NCBI GenBank assembly: GCA_022730285.1
Contig: DZCQ01000003.1
Location: forward strand, 34,921-98,920
DNA length: 64,000 nucleotides
Origin: Flavobacterium psychrophilum
GTDB lineage: Bacteria > Bacteroidota > Bacteroidia > Flavobacteriales > Flavobacteriaceae
Direction: 5' to 3'
The notes under the pieces are model-generated. The model was not told the DNA's origin. It did no database searches and saw only the letters and a list, made by a program, of their open reading frames with translations. Below, in pieces: positions 37,243 through 45,987 of this stretch. Both the position numbers and the translations under genes were made by a program. The number at the start of each line of letters is the position of its first letter. Position 1 is the stretch's first letter.

Positions 37243-37270
37243 ATGCCTCGAAATTTCGAGGCATTTTTTT
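37243..37270 (+). terminator. Terminator after the PfkB gene
   Basis: A 22-base perfect palindrome (ATGCCTCGAAA with TTTCGAGGCAT, 37243-37264) runs straight into seven T. It would separate the kinase and amidotransferase transcripts at least partly. Confidence 0.8.
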
Positions 37271-37285
37271 AAAACAACACATAAC

Positions 37286-39166
37286 ATGAGCGACTCTATA
37301 AAACACGAATGTGGCATTGCACTACTACGATTAAAAAAACCATTAGAATATTATTATAAAAAATATAATTCTTTGCACTATGGCATAGAAAAAATGTATC
37401 TGCTAATGGAAAAACAGCATAATCGAGGACAAGATGGTGCAGGATTAGCTTCTATAAAATTAGATGTACAACCAGGAAGTAGATATATTAGCAGAATCAG
37501 ATCTATTGACTCGCAACCCATACAAGATATTTTTTCGCAAGTAATCAAGCAAGCAGAAATAGAAATAGCAAAAAGAAATTCCATTAGCTCTGAAGAACCC
37601 ATTCCGTTTGTGGCAGAATTATTTTTAGGTCATGTACGATATGGCACTTTTGGAAAAAACAATATCGAAAGTGTACATCCATTTTTAAGACAAAACAATT
37701 GGATGCACAGAAACTTACTTTTGGCAGGCAATTTTAACATGACAAACGTCTCGGAATTATTTGAAAGTTTGATAGAATTAGGACAGCACCCAAAGGAAAT
37801 GGCAGATACTGTTACTATTTTGGAAAAAATTGGTCATTTTCTAGATAATGAAGTAACCGATCTTTATCAGGAGTGCAAGAACAATGGAATTACAAAAAGA
37901 GATGCTTCTAGCGTAATTGCAGAAAAATTAAATATCGAAAAAATATTAAAAAGAGCCTCAAAAAATTGGGATGGTGGCTATGCAATGGCAGGATTATTAG
38001 GCCATGGAGACGCATTTGTATTTAGAGATCCCGCAGGAATAAGACCCGCTTATTTTTATGAAGACGATGAAATTGTAGTTGTAACCTCCGAAAGACCAGT
38101 AATACAAACTGTATTTAATATTCCGTTTGAAAAAGTAATGGAATTAGAACCTGGAAATGCAATTATTATCAAAAAAGACGGCAAGACTATTATAAAAGAA
38201 ATTATTACACCCGTAGATAAAAAAGCATGTTCATTTGAAAGAATTTATTTTTCCCGTGGTAGCGATGCCGAAATATACCAAGAAAGAAAAGAACTTGGAA
38301 GGCTAATATTGCCAGCAGTTTTAGAAGAAATTAACCAAGATACAGATAATACTGTTTTTTCGTATATTCCAAATACTGCCGAAACTTCTTTTTTTGGAAT
38401 GATAGAAGCAGCAAACGATTTTTTAAATCTTCGGAAAAATGATTTTATTTTAAAAAATAGAAAAACATTAACCACAGAAAAATTACAAGAAATATTATCT
38501 GTAAAAATTAGAGCTGAAAAAATTGCTATAAAAGATGCAAAAATACGTACATTTATTACAAATGATAATAGTAGAAATAATTTGGTAGCACATGTATATG
38601 ATGTGACCTATGGAGTTGTAAAATCAACCGATAATTTAGTAATCATAGACGACAGCATTGTAAGAGGAACCACACTCCAAAAAAGTATTCTTAAAATAGT
38701 AAGTAGGTTAAATCCTAAAAAAATAATTGTTGTCTCCTCAGCTCCACAAATAAGATACCCTGATTGTTATGGAATAGATATGGCAAAACTAGAAGATTTT
38801 GTCGCATTTAAAGCCGCAATTGAGCTCTTAAAAGAGAAAAATCCTGCATTAATTAAAGAAGTATATTTAAAATGTAAAGCACAAGAAAAATTGAAAGATA
38901 CCAAAATAATCAATTATGTTAAAGAAATATACAATACATTTACAGATGAAGAAATTTCAGACAAAATAACACAAGAATTAGTTACTAGCGATGTAAAATG
39001 TTCTGTTAAGATAATTTTTCAAAAAGTAAGTAATCTTCACAAAGCATGTCCAAAAAACCTAGGGGATTGGTACTTTACCGGAAATTACCCAACACCAGGC
39101 GGAAATAGGGTAGTGAATAATGCATTTATAAATTTTTACGAAGGCAAAAACACAAGAGCTTATTAA
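37286..39166 (+). CDS. Long amidophosphoribosyltransferase-like protein (PurF paralogue)
   Basis: A 626-residue class II glutamine amidotransferase fused to a phosphoribosyltransferase domain, as in PurF, which makes phosphoribosylamine from PRPP and glutamine. Cys9 follows a short propeptide (MSDSIKHE). Further glutaminase residues are in RGQDGAG, GHVRYGTFG and GNFNM; the PRPP loop is VIIDDSIVRGTT near 452-463. It is about 120-150 residues longer than ordinary PurF, with an insertion before the PRPP loop and a novel C-terminus of about 130 residues ending GKNTRAY. Bacteroidetes genomes often have this long form; a role other than purine synthesis is possible. Confidence 0.82.
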   Translation: MSDSIKHECGIALLRLKKPLEYYYKKYNSLHYGIEKMYLLMEKQHNRGQDGAGLASIKLDVQPGSRYISRIRSIDSQPIQDIFSQVIKQAEIEIAKRNSISSEEPIPFVAELFLGHVRYGTFGKNNIESVHPFLRQNNWMHRNLLLAGNFNMTNVSELFESLIELGQHPKEMADTVTILEKIGHFLDNEVTDLYQECKNNGITKRDASSVIAEKLNIEKILKRASKNWDGGYAMAGLLGHGDAFVFRDPAGIRPAYFYEDDEIVVVTSERPVIQTVFNIPFEKVMELEPGNAIIIKKDGKTIIKEIITPVDKKACSFERIYFSRGSDAEIYQERKELGRLILPAVLEEINQDTDNTVFSYIPNTAETSFFGMIEAANDFLNLRKNDFILKNRKTLTTEKLQEILSVKIRAEKIAIKDAKIRTFITNDNSRNNLVAHVYDVTYGVVKSTDNLVIIDDSIVRGTTLQKSILKIVSRLNPKKIIVVSSAPQIRYPDCYGIDMAKLEDFVAFKAAIELLKEKNPALIKEVYLKCKAQEKLKDTKIINYVKEIYNTFTDEEISDKITQELVTSDVKCSVKIIFQKVSNLHKACPKNLGDWYFTGNYPTPGGNRVVNNAFINFYEGKNTRAY

Positions 39167-39365
39167 ATATTTAGAAGATGTTTTAATCTTTTTTCTACAT
39201 CTATCAAATAGAATTTTTTAAAAAATTACCAAATATTTAGAAATATGCATATTTTTTTAGATTAAATGTTTTTATTAGATTGTTATTTTTCATACTATTG
39301 TAATAGAATTTAATTAAATTTGCCTATAATTGCTATTATTAAAAAAACATTTTAGACTCTATTTT

Positions 39366-39749
39366 ATGAAAAAAGCCCTATTATTCATATCATTTGTTTT
39401 ATTTTCGAACAGTATCTTTTCACAAACAGATAAAGAATCTAGCATACCTATTCCGTATGAAACTGTCGAGTATAGACCAAACTTTCCAGGTGGAATGAAC
39501 GAATTTATCAACTATATAATGAAAAACTACCAAGTTTCCGAAGAAGAAGAAGCAGAAACCGGAGTGCTAGAAGCAAGTATTATAATTGATAAAATAGGTA
39601 ATGTTACATCGATAGAAATTATAAAAGATGTAGGTAACTCTGGAAACGAGATTAAAAGGGTTTTATCCAAATCCCCAAAATGGTCGCCAGGAAGTCAAAA
39701 TGGTTTTTCTGTTCCTGTTATTTATAATTTTAAAGTAACTTTTAACTAA
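39366..39749 (+). CDS. Secreted TonB C-terminal-domain protein
   Basis: A 127-residue protein starting at the ATG at 39366 with the signal peptide MKKALLFISFVLFSNSIFSQ; an in-frame upstream start would add 12 residues before the signal and is unlikely. The rest matches the TonB C-terminal fold seen in many Bacteroidetes proteins: PNFPGGMNEFINYIMKNY, ASIIIDKIGNVTSIEIIKD and PKWSPGSQNG. It has no membrane anchor or proline-rich stalk, so it is not a classical energy transducer. A TAAATTTG box lies at 39315-39322. Confidence 0.75.
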   Translation: MKKALLFISFVLFSNSIFSQTDKESSIPIPYETVEYRPNFPGGMNEFINYIMKNYQVSEEEEAETGVLEASIIIDKIGNVTSIEIIKDVGNSGNEIKRVLSKSPKWSPGSQNGFSVPVIYNFKVTFN

Positions 39750-39759
39750 GAGAAATTAA

Positions 39760-40446
39760 TTACAAAATATAAAATTGTAATCCAATATTAATTGTACCTA
39801 AGTTTAAAGGAGCTCCATTGATAGTTCCTGCTTTAAACAGAGAATTTATACCATAATAAACATACAAATTTAAAGAGTTATACCCTGCAGCAATATAACA
39901 ACCATATTGTATTTTGGACAAATCTGAATTATTATCCACGATAATTTGCTGTGTGCTGTCTGAGTATCTGGATTGACTTAAAACTAAATAACTCCATTTA
40001 ACCCCAGAATAAATTCTCCAAAATTTATGGGAGGTAAAAGTAGAAGTTCTCCATCTCAATTCCAAGGGTATTTCTAGATAATACAACGCCAGTTTATTTT
40101 TATCATAAACACTACCCACCGGAATTAAAGAATAACTAGAAAAATTGACATTTCTTTGTACTAATATATTGTATTTATAGTTGCTATACGAAAATCCGAA
40201 ACCAGGAGCGATAGCAATAGTTCTATTTTTATTTATAGGAAAATCCCGTAAAAAACCTATTGCTAATCCAGTAGAAAAAGAATTTTGAGTTACCCCACTA
40301 GGCTTTCTGTTTAAGGTATTGTATGTAATACCAACATAAAACTGATCTTCTCTATATAAAGAATCTACTGTATCAAAATCAGGAACCTCTTGTGAGAAAA
40401 GTGAATAAAAATTGAAAATAAAAAATAAAAAAGCATAATGTCGCAT
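39760..40446 (-). CDS. Outer membrane beta-barrel protein, function unknown
   Basis: A 228-residue protein with a signal peptide (MRHYAFLFFIFNFYSLFSQ) and alternating strands, ending LGTINIGLQFYIL, a typical barrel terminus with an aromatic residue. It resembles generic PorT-like or outer-membrane-beta-barrel family proteins, but I cannot assign a named member. It lies just downstream of the act/cox terminator and convergent with the TonB-domain gene, 10 bases away. Confidence 0.7.
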   Translation of the reverse strand: MRHYAFLFFIFNFYSLFSQEVPDFDTVDSLYREDQFYVGITYNTLNRKPSGVTQNSFSTGLAIGFLRDFPINKNRTIAIAPGFGFSYSNYKYNILVQRNVNFSSYSLIPVGSVYDKNKLALYYLEIPLELRWRTSTFTSHKFWRIYSGVKWSYLVLSQSRYSDSTQQIIVDNNSDLSKIQYGCYIAAGYNSLNLYVYYGINSLFKAGTINGAPLNLGTINIGLQFYIL

Positions 40447-40461
40447 AAATATGTATTATAT

Positions 40462-40494
40462 AAAAAAAGCCTTCTGTTTTTAATAGAAAGCTTT
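40462..40494 (-). terminator. Terminator of the act-cox operon
   Basis: On the minus strand a 10-bp stem with one G-U pair (40485-40494 with 40466-40475) is followed by a T run. It lies 21 bases after the oxidase subunit I stop. Confidence 0.7.
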
Positions 40495-40514
40495 TTAAAT
40501 TATGTTAAATAGAA

Positions 40515-42320
40515 TTAAGCATGATGCAATTCTTCTTCTCCCTCCTTCATTGGAACAATCTGCGGAACAAAATCTTCATCATGTCCAGGTTTGCTATAAT
40601 CATAAGGCCATCTATAAACTGTTGGCAATTCACCAGGCCAGTTCCCATGAATATGCTCAACAGGTGTAGTCCACTCTAATGTGTTAGAACGCCAAGGATT
40701 TTGAATTGCTTTTTTTCCATAAAAAATACTGTAGAAAAAGTTAAATAAAAACACAAATTGAAAAGCAGCACCAACAATCGCAAATATTGTAATTAATTGA
40801 TTAACATCTGCTAAATCATCAAATAATGGAAAAGCAGAGTTTGTATAATAACGACGTGGTAAACCAGCCATTCCTATAAAGTGCATTGGGTAAAAAACAC
40901 CATAAGCACAAATTGCAGTTACCCAAAAGTGAATATATCCTAAATTTTTGTTCATCATGCGACCAAACATTTTTGGAAACCAATGGTAAACACCAGCAAA
41001 AAAGCCATATAAAGCAGAGATTCCCATTACTAAGTGGAAATGAGCAATAACAAAATAAGTATCATGAACATTAATATCTAAGGTACTATCTCCAAGAACA
41101 ATACCTGTAATACCACCAGATATAAAAGTAGAAACTAAACCAATAGAAAACAACATAGCAGGATTTAATTGCAAATTGCCTTTCCAAAGAGTAGTAATAT
41201 AATTAAACGATTTTACTGCCGATGGAATTGCAATTAAAAGGGTTGTAAAAGTAAATACCGAACCTAAAAAAGGATTCATTCCTGATACAAACATGTGATG
41301 ACCCCAAACTATGGTTGATAAAAAAGCAATTGCTAAAATAGATGCAATCATGGCACGATAACCAAAAATAGGCTTACGAGCATTAGTTGCTATAATCTCT
41401 GAGGTAATACCTAAAGCAGGCAATAATACAATATAAACTTCAGGATGTCCAAGAAACCAAAACAAGTGTTCAAATAACACAGGAGAACCTCCTTGATAAT
41501 GCAATACTTCGCCTGAAATAAATATATCAGATAAAAAGAAAGAAGTACCAAAACTTCTGTCCATTATTAATAATAATGCGGCAGATAAAAGAACAGGAAA
41601 TGAAACAACTCCTATTATTGCAGTAACAAAAAATGCCCATACAGTAAGCGGAAGTCTAGTCATAGACATTCCTTTAGTTCTTAAATTGATAACAGTTACT
41701 ATATAATTTAGAGAACCCATTAAAGAGGAAGCAATAAATATCGCCATAGAAACCAACCACAAAGTCATACCAGTTCCAGAGCCAGGAATTGCTTGTGGCA
41801 AAGCACTTAATGGCGGATAAATAGTCCACCCAGAAGATGCGGGTCCAGATTCTACAAATAAAGAACTAAGCATTATACAGGAAGACAAGAAAAACATCCA
41901 AAAAGAAATCATGTTTAGAAACCCAGATGCCATATCTCTTGCTCCAATTTGAAGAGGGATAAGTAAATTACTAAACGTCCCAGACAAACCAGCAGTTAAC
42001 ACAAAAAACACCATTAAAGTACCATGAATGGTAACTAGTGCAAGGTAAACATCATTTTTCATAACTCCTCCAGGAGCCATTTTATCACCTAAAAATATAT
42101 CAAATAATTTAAAAGACTGTTCTGGCCATGCTATTTGCATTCTAAAAAGAATAGACATAAATACACCAATAACTCCTAAAATAATACCAGAAATAAGATA
42201 TTGCTTGGCAATCATTTTATGATCCATACTAAATATATATTTAGTAATGAAATTATCTTGATGATGGTGATGGTTGTCATGCCCTTCTGAATGATCATGA
42301 CTAATTTCTAATGTACTCAT
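40515..42320 (-). CDS. Cytochrome c oxidase subunit I (haem-copper oxidase, aa3 type)
   Basis: Catalytic subunit reducing O2 to water and pumping protons. The 601-residue protein has 12 or more transmembrane helices, the haem ligand region near TIHGTLMVFF, the copper/tyrosine motif FWFLGHPEVYIVLLP (the GHPEVY pair of His and cross-linked Tyr), the HHMFVSG copper ligands and the C-terminal haem ligands in HDTYFVIAHFHLVMG. A His-rich N-terminus (SHDHSEGHDNHHHHQ) precedes the first helix. It is the last gene of the act-cox transcript; subunits III and IV are not in this window. Confidence 0.95.
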   Translation of the reverse strand: MSTLEISHDHSEGHDNHHHHQDNFITKYIFSMDHKMIAKQYLISGIILGVIGVFMSILFRMQIAWPEQSFKLFDIFLGDKMAPGGVMKNDVYLALVTIHGTLMVFFVLTAGLSGTFSNLLIPLQIGARDMASGFLNMISFWMFFLSSCIMLSSLFVESGPASSGWTIYPPLSALPQAIPGSGTGMTLWLVSMAIFIASSLMGSLNYIVTVINLRTKGMSMTRLPLTVWAFFVTAIIGVVSFPVLLSAALLLIMDRSFGTSFFLSDIFISGEVLHYQGGSPVLFEHLFWFLGHPEVYIVLLPALGITSEIIATNARKPIFGYRAMIASILAIAFLSTIVWGHHMFVSGMNPFLGSVFTFTTLLIAIPSAVKSFNYITTLWKGNLQLNPAMLFSIGLVSTFISGGITGIVLGDSTLDINVHDTYFVIAHFHLVMGISALYGFFAGVYHWFPKMFGRMMNKNLGYIHFWVTAICAYGVFYPMHFIGMAGLPRRYYTNSAFPLFDDLADVNQLITIFAIVGAAFQFVFLFNFFYSIFYGKKAIQNPWRSNTLEWTTPVEHIHGNWPGELPTVYRWPYDYSKPGHDEDFVPQIVPMKEGEEELHHA

Positions 42321-42339
42321 ACTATTTGGTTTATGATAT

Positions 42340-43515
42340 TTATTTAACTACTAAATCAGTGGTAGTCTCTACCACAGAAGTTGTTGAATCTTGTTTTTTA
42401 GTATTATCTGATTTTGCATCTGTTGTAGCAACTGGCATTTTAGAAGCATTGTCTTTTTTTACGGCTTCTACAATGGTAGTTTTATTAGATGCAACCCATT
42501 TTTTATAATCTTCTGGAGTATCTACCACAATTTTCATTTGCATGTTATAGTGAGAAGCTCCACAAATTTTATTACATAAAAGTAAGTATTCAAAGGTGTA
42601 TGGGTCTAATGCAGACTCCCCTTTCGCTACAAGTAAAGCACTTTCTTTTGCACGAATATGATTTATGTTAGAAACTTTCTCAGTAATATAATCTGTTTCA
42701 CGCATTTCATCAGTTGTTTTAGAGGGGGTAAATGCAAATTGCGTAACCATTCCAGGAACACAGTTCATTTGAGCTCTAAAGTGAGGCATATAAGCAGAGT
42801 GCAAAACATCTTGTGAGCGAAATTTAAATAAAACTTTTTTCCCTTTCGGTAAATGTATCTCGGAAGCTGCAAAATCGTCTTGAGCATTAGGATCCTCAAC
42901 ATCTACACCCATTGTATTAATTCCTTCTATTAATCTTACATTAGCTTTACCAAGAACATTATCTTTTCCTGAATAGCGAGCTTCCCACGAAAATTGCTTT
43001 GCATATACTTCTACTACAATTACATCCTCATCTTCATCTACAAACATTATGTTAGACCAAGTATATAATCCGTATAAAATTAATCCTGTTAAAACAAAAA
43101 CTGGAATAATTGTCCAAATAAATTCCAACTTATCATTATCGGCAAAATAAACCGCTTTTCTTTCAGCAGTTCCTCTATATTTAAAAGCAAAATAATGCAA
43201 AAATGCTTGTGTTAAGAAAACAACAGTAAATATAATTCCCATTGTAATCCACATAAGGTAATCGTAATCTTTTCCAAATTCAGAGGCTGGTTCCACAAGA
43301 ACTAAACGCCCCCATTTAAAAAGGCCATAGATTAAGAAAATATATAAAAAAACTAAAAAACCAAACATTAAATAGCCCTGAACTCTATTATCATCATTCG
43401 TAGCAACTTCGTTTTCTTCTTTTTTCCCAATTCTTGTCAACTCAAAAATTTTAGACATTTGCCATAAAGATATGGACAATAAGACTAAAACTATAACAAC
43501 TAACAAACTCGTCAT
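42340..43515 (-). CDS. Cytochrome c oxidase subunit II
   Basis: Takes electrons through the CuA centre. The 391-residue protein has an N-terminal helix, two further helices (about 50-70, 85-112 and 133-155) and a periplasmic cupredoxin domain. The CuA ligands are present: His in DVLHSAYMPHF and Cys/Cys/His/Met in LLCNKICGASHYNMQMK. The C-terminus carries a Ser/Thr/Lys-rich extension of about 40 residues. Directly upstream of subunit I, as in other ACIII-linked oxidases. Confidence 0.94.
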   Translation of the reverse strand: MTSLLVVIVLVLLSISLWQMSKIFELTRIGKKEENEVATNDDNRVQGYLMFGFLVFLYIFLIYGLFKWGRLVLVEPASEFGKDYDYLMWITMGIIFTVVFLTQAFLHYFAFKYRGTAERKAVYFADNDKLEFIWTIIPVFVLTGLILYGLYTWSNIMFVDEDEDVIVVEVYAKQFSWEARYSGKDNVLGKANVRLIEGINTMGVDVEDPNAQDDFAASEIHLPKGKKVLFKFRSQDVLHSAYMPHFRAQMNCVPGMVTQFAFTPSKTTDEMRETDYITEKVSNINHIRAKESALLVAKGESALDPYTFEYLLLCNKICGASHYNMQMKIVVDTPEDYKKWVASNKTTIVEAVKKDNASKMPVATTDAKSDNTKKQDSTTSVVETTTDLVVK

Positions 43516-43532
43516 CTGTTTTTTAATTTAAA

Positions 43533-44888
43533 TTAATAATGAAAGTGTTTACTTTCTTCAATAAGCGGATTTCCTTTTGGTAATAAAGGAGCCTTAGATA
43601 AGGTTGTAAAAATAGTAAATATAAATAACCCAACAAAGAAAATTAATGAACTAATTTCAGAAATTCCAAAACCCCACTCTTTTCCTACTGTTCCAGGGTA
43701 TATCATTATGAAAAAATCTAAATAATGACCAAATAAAATTACCATTCCTGCCATAATAATAATCAATGGAACCCTCTTAAAATCGCTATTTATAAGGATT
43801 AGTACTGGAAAAACAAAATTCATTACAACCATTGCAAAGAACGGTAGGTTATAATTATCAACACGAACTTTAAAATAGGTTACTTCTTCTGGAATATCTG
43901 CATACCACATTAACATAAATTGTGAAAACCATAAATAAGTCCAAAAAATAGACATTCCAAACATAAATTTTGCTAAATCATGAAAGTGACTATCGTTTAC
44001 TTTTTCTAAATATCCTTGCGTTTTTAAATAAAGTCCAACAACAGAAATAACCGTTATTCCACTCACAAAAAAACTTGCAAATACATACCAACCAAATAGT
44101 GTGCTATACCAATGTGGATCTATTGTCATAATCCAATCCCAAGACATAATAGATTCTGAAACTAAGAAGAATGCTAAAAACCCTGCAGAAACTTTAAAAT
44201 TTTTCTTATAATAAGTTAAATCATTAGTTTCGTCTAATAATAAGGCGTTTTTGCGAGTATATGCTCTATACCAAATCCATCCTCCCATAAAGATTGCAGC
44301 TCTTACAAGAAAGAAAGGTAAATTTAAATACCCCGTTTTTGCTTGTATTAACTCATCGTGTTTTACAACTTCTGGATCCATCCAAACAAATAAATGATTA
44401 AATCCAAATCCTGACAAAATTAGCAAAACATAAACTATAATAGCCCCAGGTACTAAATAGGAAGTAATTGCTTCCATCACCCTGAATAAAACTGGAGACC
44501 AACCAGACTGTGCTGCAATTTGAATTGCATAAAATGCCAATACCCCCAAAGATATTAATAAGAAAAACAAAGCAGCCACATATAATGCTGCCCAAGGCTT
44601 ATTTTGTAATTGATGGAAAACATGTTCTATATGATTTGCATGTTCTTGATTATGAGACACCAAATTAGGTGTGTCTGCATTTGCATCGTGTTTATCTATA
44701 ATGGAAGTGTGCTCTTTTTTTACGTCAGATAAATTGCTTTTTGAATGATCGCTATGTGAAGACGCTATAATTGCCTCAACCTCTTTAGGTGTTTTAGGTG
44801 CAGTAAAAAAACCATACGCAATTCCTAAAATTCCTAAAATCATTAAAAGGAATGACAAGCTTTTTAATTTACTTGAAAATGTATACAT
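43533..44888 (-). CDS. actF: Alternative complex III subunit ActF
   Basis: Membrane subunit of the quinol:cytochrome c/oxidase oxidoreductase (alternative complex III). The 451-residue protein has an N-terminal helix, a charged His-rich periplasmic or cytoplasmic loop (about 35-90), and about nine further helices. It resembles ActC in fold family (NrfD-like) but lacks an obvious Q site; ActF is mainly structural. Position between actE and coxII supports the call. Confidence 0.88.
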   Translation of the reverse strand: MYTFSSKLKSLSFLLMILGILGIAYGFFTAPKTPKEVEAIIASSHSDHSKSNLSDVKKEHTSIIDKHDANADTPNLVSHNQEHANHIEHVFHQLQNKPWAALYVAALFFLLISLGVLAFYAIQIAAQSGWSPVLFRVMEAITSYLVPGAIIVYVLLILSGFGFNHLFVWMDPEVVKHDELIQAKTGYLNLPFFLVRAAIFMGGWIWYRAYTRKNALLLDETNDLTYYKKNFKVSAGFLAFFLVSESIMSWDWIMTIDPHWYSTLFGWYVFASFFVSGITVISVVGLYLKTQGYLEKVNDSHFHDLAKFMFGMSIFWTYLWFSQFMLMWYADIPEEVTYFKVRVDNYNLPFFAMVVMNFVFPVLILINSDFKRVPLIIIMAGMVILFGHYLDFFIMIYPGTVGKEWGFGISEISSLIFFVGLFIFTIFTTLSKAPLLPKGNPLIEESKHFHY

Positions 44889-44907
44889 AATTAGTTTTTA
44901 TAATGTT

Positions 44908-45450
44908 TTACAATTTAGATTTTAATTTCATAACATATTCTGCTACTTCCCAACGTTCTTTCTCTGATAATTGATTTGCATGAGAACCCATAGCGTTTAA
45001 ACCATACGTTTCTACATAAAAAACACTTCCTGGAGTAATTGCTCTTTCGGCATAACTAGGAACACCAAGGAACTTTTCGCGTTGCACCAATTTACCTTGA
45101 CCATCACCCTTTTCTCCATGACAAGAGCTACAATATATATTAAATAATTCTTTAGCTTGATCCATGTTTACCGATGTAGAGTCTAACGGAGATTTTATGG
45201 ATTTAGATGTTTCATATCCTGCAGAAGTATTCGGAATTTCATATGGCACAAAACCTCTTTTTATAGAGCCTTGTGCTGGTCTTTGCCCTTCTTTTCCATT
45301 ATTAAAAGCTTTTGATTCTTGATAAGTTTCATAGCCCACTGCTTCATACATATTTGGAAAAAGTTGATAGTTGGGTTTTTTAGTGTTTTGACATGAAAAC
45401 AGTAAGGAAGACAAACCCATTAAAACTGCTAGTGTATATACTTGTTTCAT
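44908..45450 (-). CDS. actE: Alternative complex III monohaem cytochrome c, ActE
   Basis: A 180-residue lipoprotein: signal MKQVYTLAVLMGLSSLLFSC with the lipobox Cys at residue 20, then one c-type haem motif CSSCHGEKGDGQG near 107-119 and a candidate axial Met late in the domain (NAMGSHANQL). It carries electrons from the multihaem ActA towards the oxidase. Spacing to actD is 4 bases. Confidence 0.92.
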   Translation of the reverse strand: MKQVYTLAVLMGLSSLLFSCQNTKKPNYQLFPNMYEAVGYETYQESKAFNNGKEGQRPAQGSIKRGFVPYEIPNTSAGYETSKSIKSPLDSTSVNMDQAKELFNIYCSSCHGEKGDGQGKLVQREKFLGVPSYAERAITPGSVFYVETYGLNAMGSHANQLSEKERWEVAEYVMKLKSKL

Positions 45451-45454
45451 CTCT

Positions 45455-45982
45455 TTATGCGTGTTTTTCTATTACTTTAATTTCTACTGCACCAGTATTT
45501 AAAAGGAATTTTGTTAGTTCTTCTTCATTTTCATCAAGAGCTATTTCCATTAAAAAATGGTCATCAGTTGTTCTAATATCTGGGTTTTCTGCCTCTTTAA
45601 AAGGCCATAATTTACTTCTCATATAAAAAGTTATAACCATTAAGTGTGCTGCAAAAAATACCGTTTCTTCGAACATAATTGGCACAAATGCTGGCATATT
45701 TTGAATAAAACTAAAACTTGGTTTTCCACCAATATCTTGTGGCCAGTCTTGTATCATCATATAATTCATCATCCAAGTACCAAAAGAGAGACCGATAAGT
45801 CCATAAATAAAAGCGGCTATTGCCAGTCTAGTAGGAGCAAGTCCCATAGCCTTATCTAGTCCATGAACTGGAAATGGCGTATAAACTTCTTCTATATGAT
45901 GGTGTGCTTTACGTGTTTGCAGGACTGCCTCCATTAAAACATCGTCATCGTTATATAGTGCATGTATTACTTTACTACTCAT
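45455..45982 (-). CDS. actD: Alternative complex III subunit ActD (DUF3341)
   Basis: A 175-residue protein with a soluble N-terminal part, two transmembrane helices (about 53-75 and 100-125) and a C-terminal soluble tail. It matches the DUF3341 family that lies between actC and actE in ACIII operons and packs against ActC and ActF. The N-terminus has HALYNDDDVLMEAV, typical of the family. Confidence 0.9.
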   Translation of the reverse strand: MSSKVIHALYNDDDVLMEAVLQTRKAHHHIEEVYTPFPVHGLDKAMGLAPTRLAIAAFIYGLIGLSFGTWMMNYMMIQDWPQDIGGKPSFSFIQNMPAFVPIMFEETVFFAAHLMVITFYMRSKLWPFKEAENPDIRTTDDHFLMEIALDENEEELTKFLLNTGAVEIKVIEKHA

Positions 45983-45987
45983 AACTT

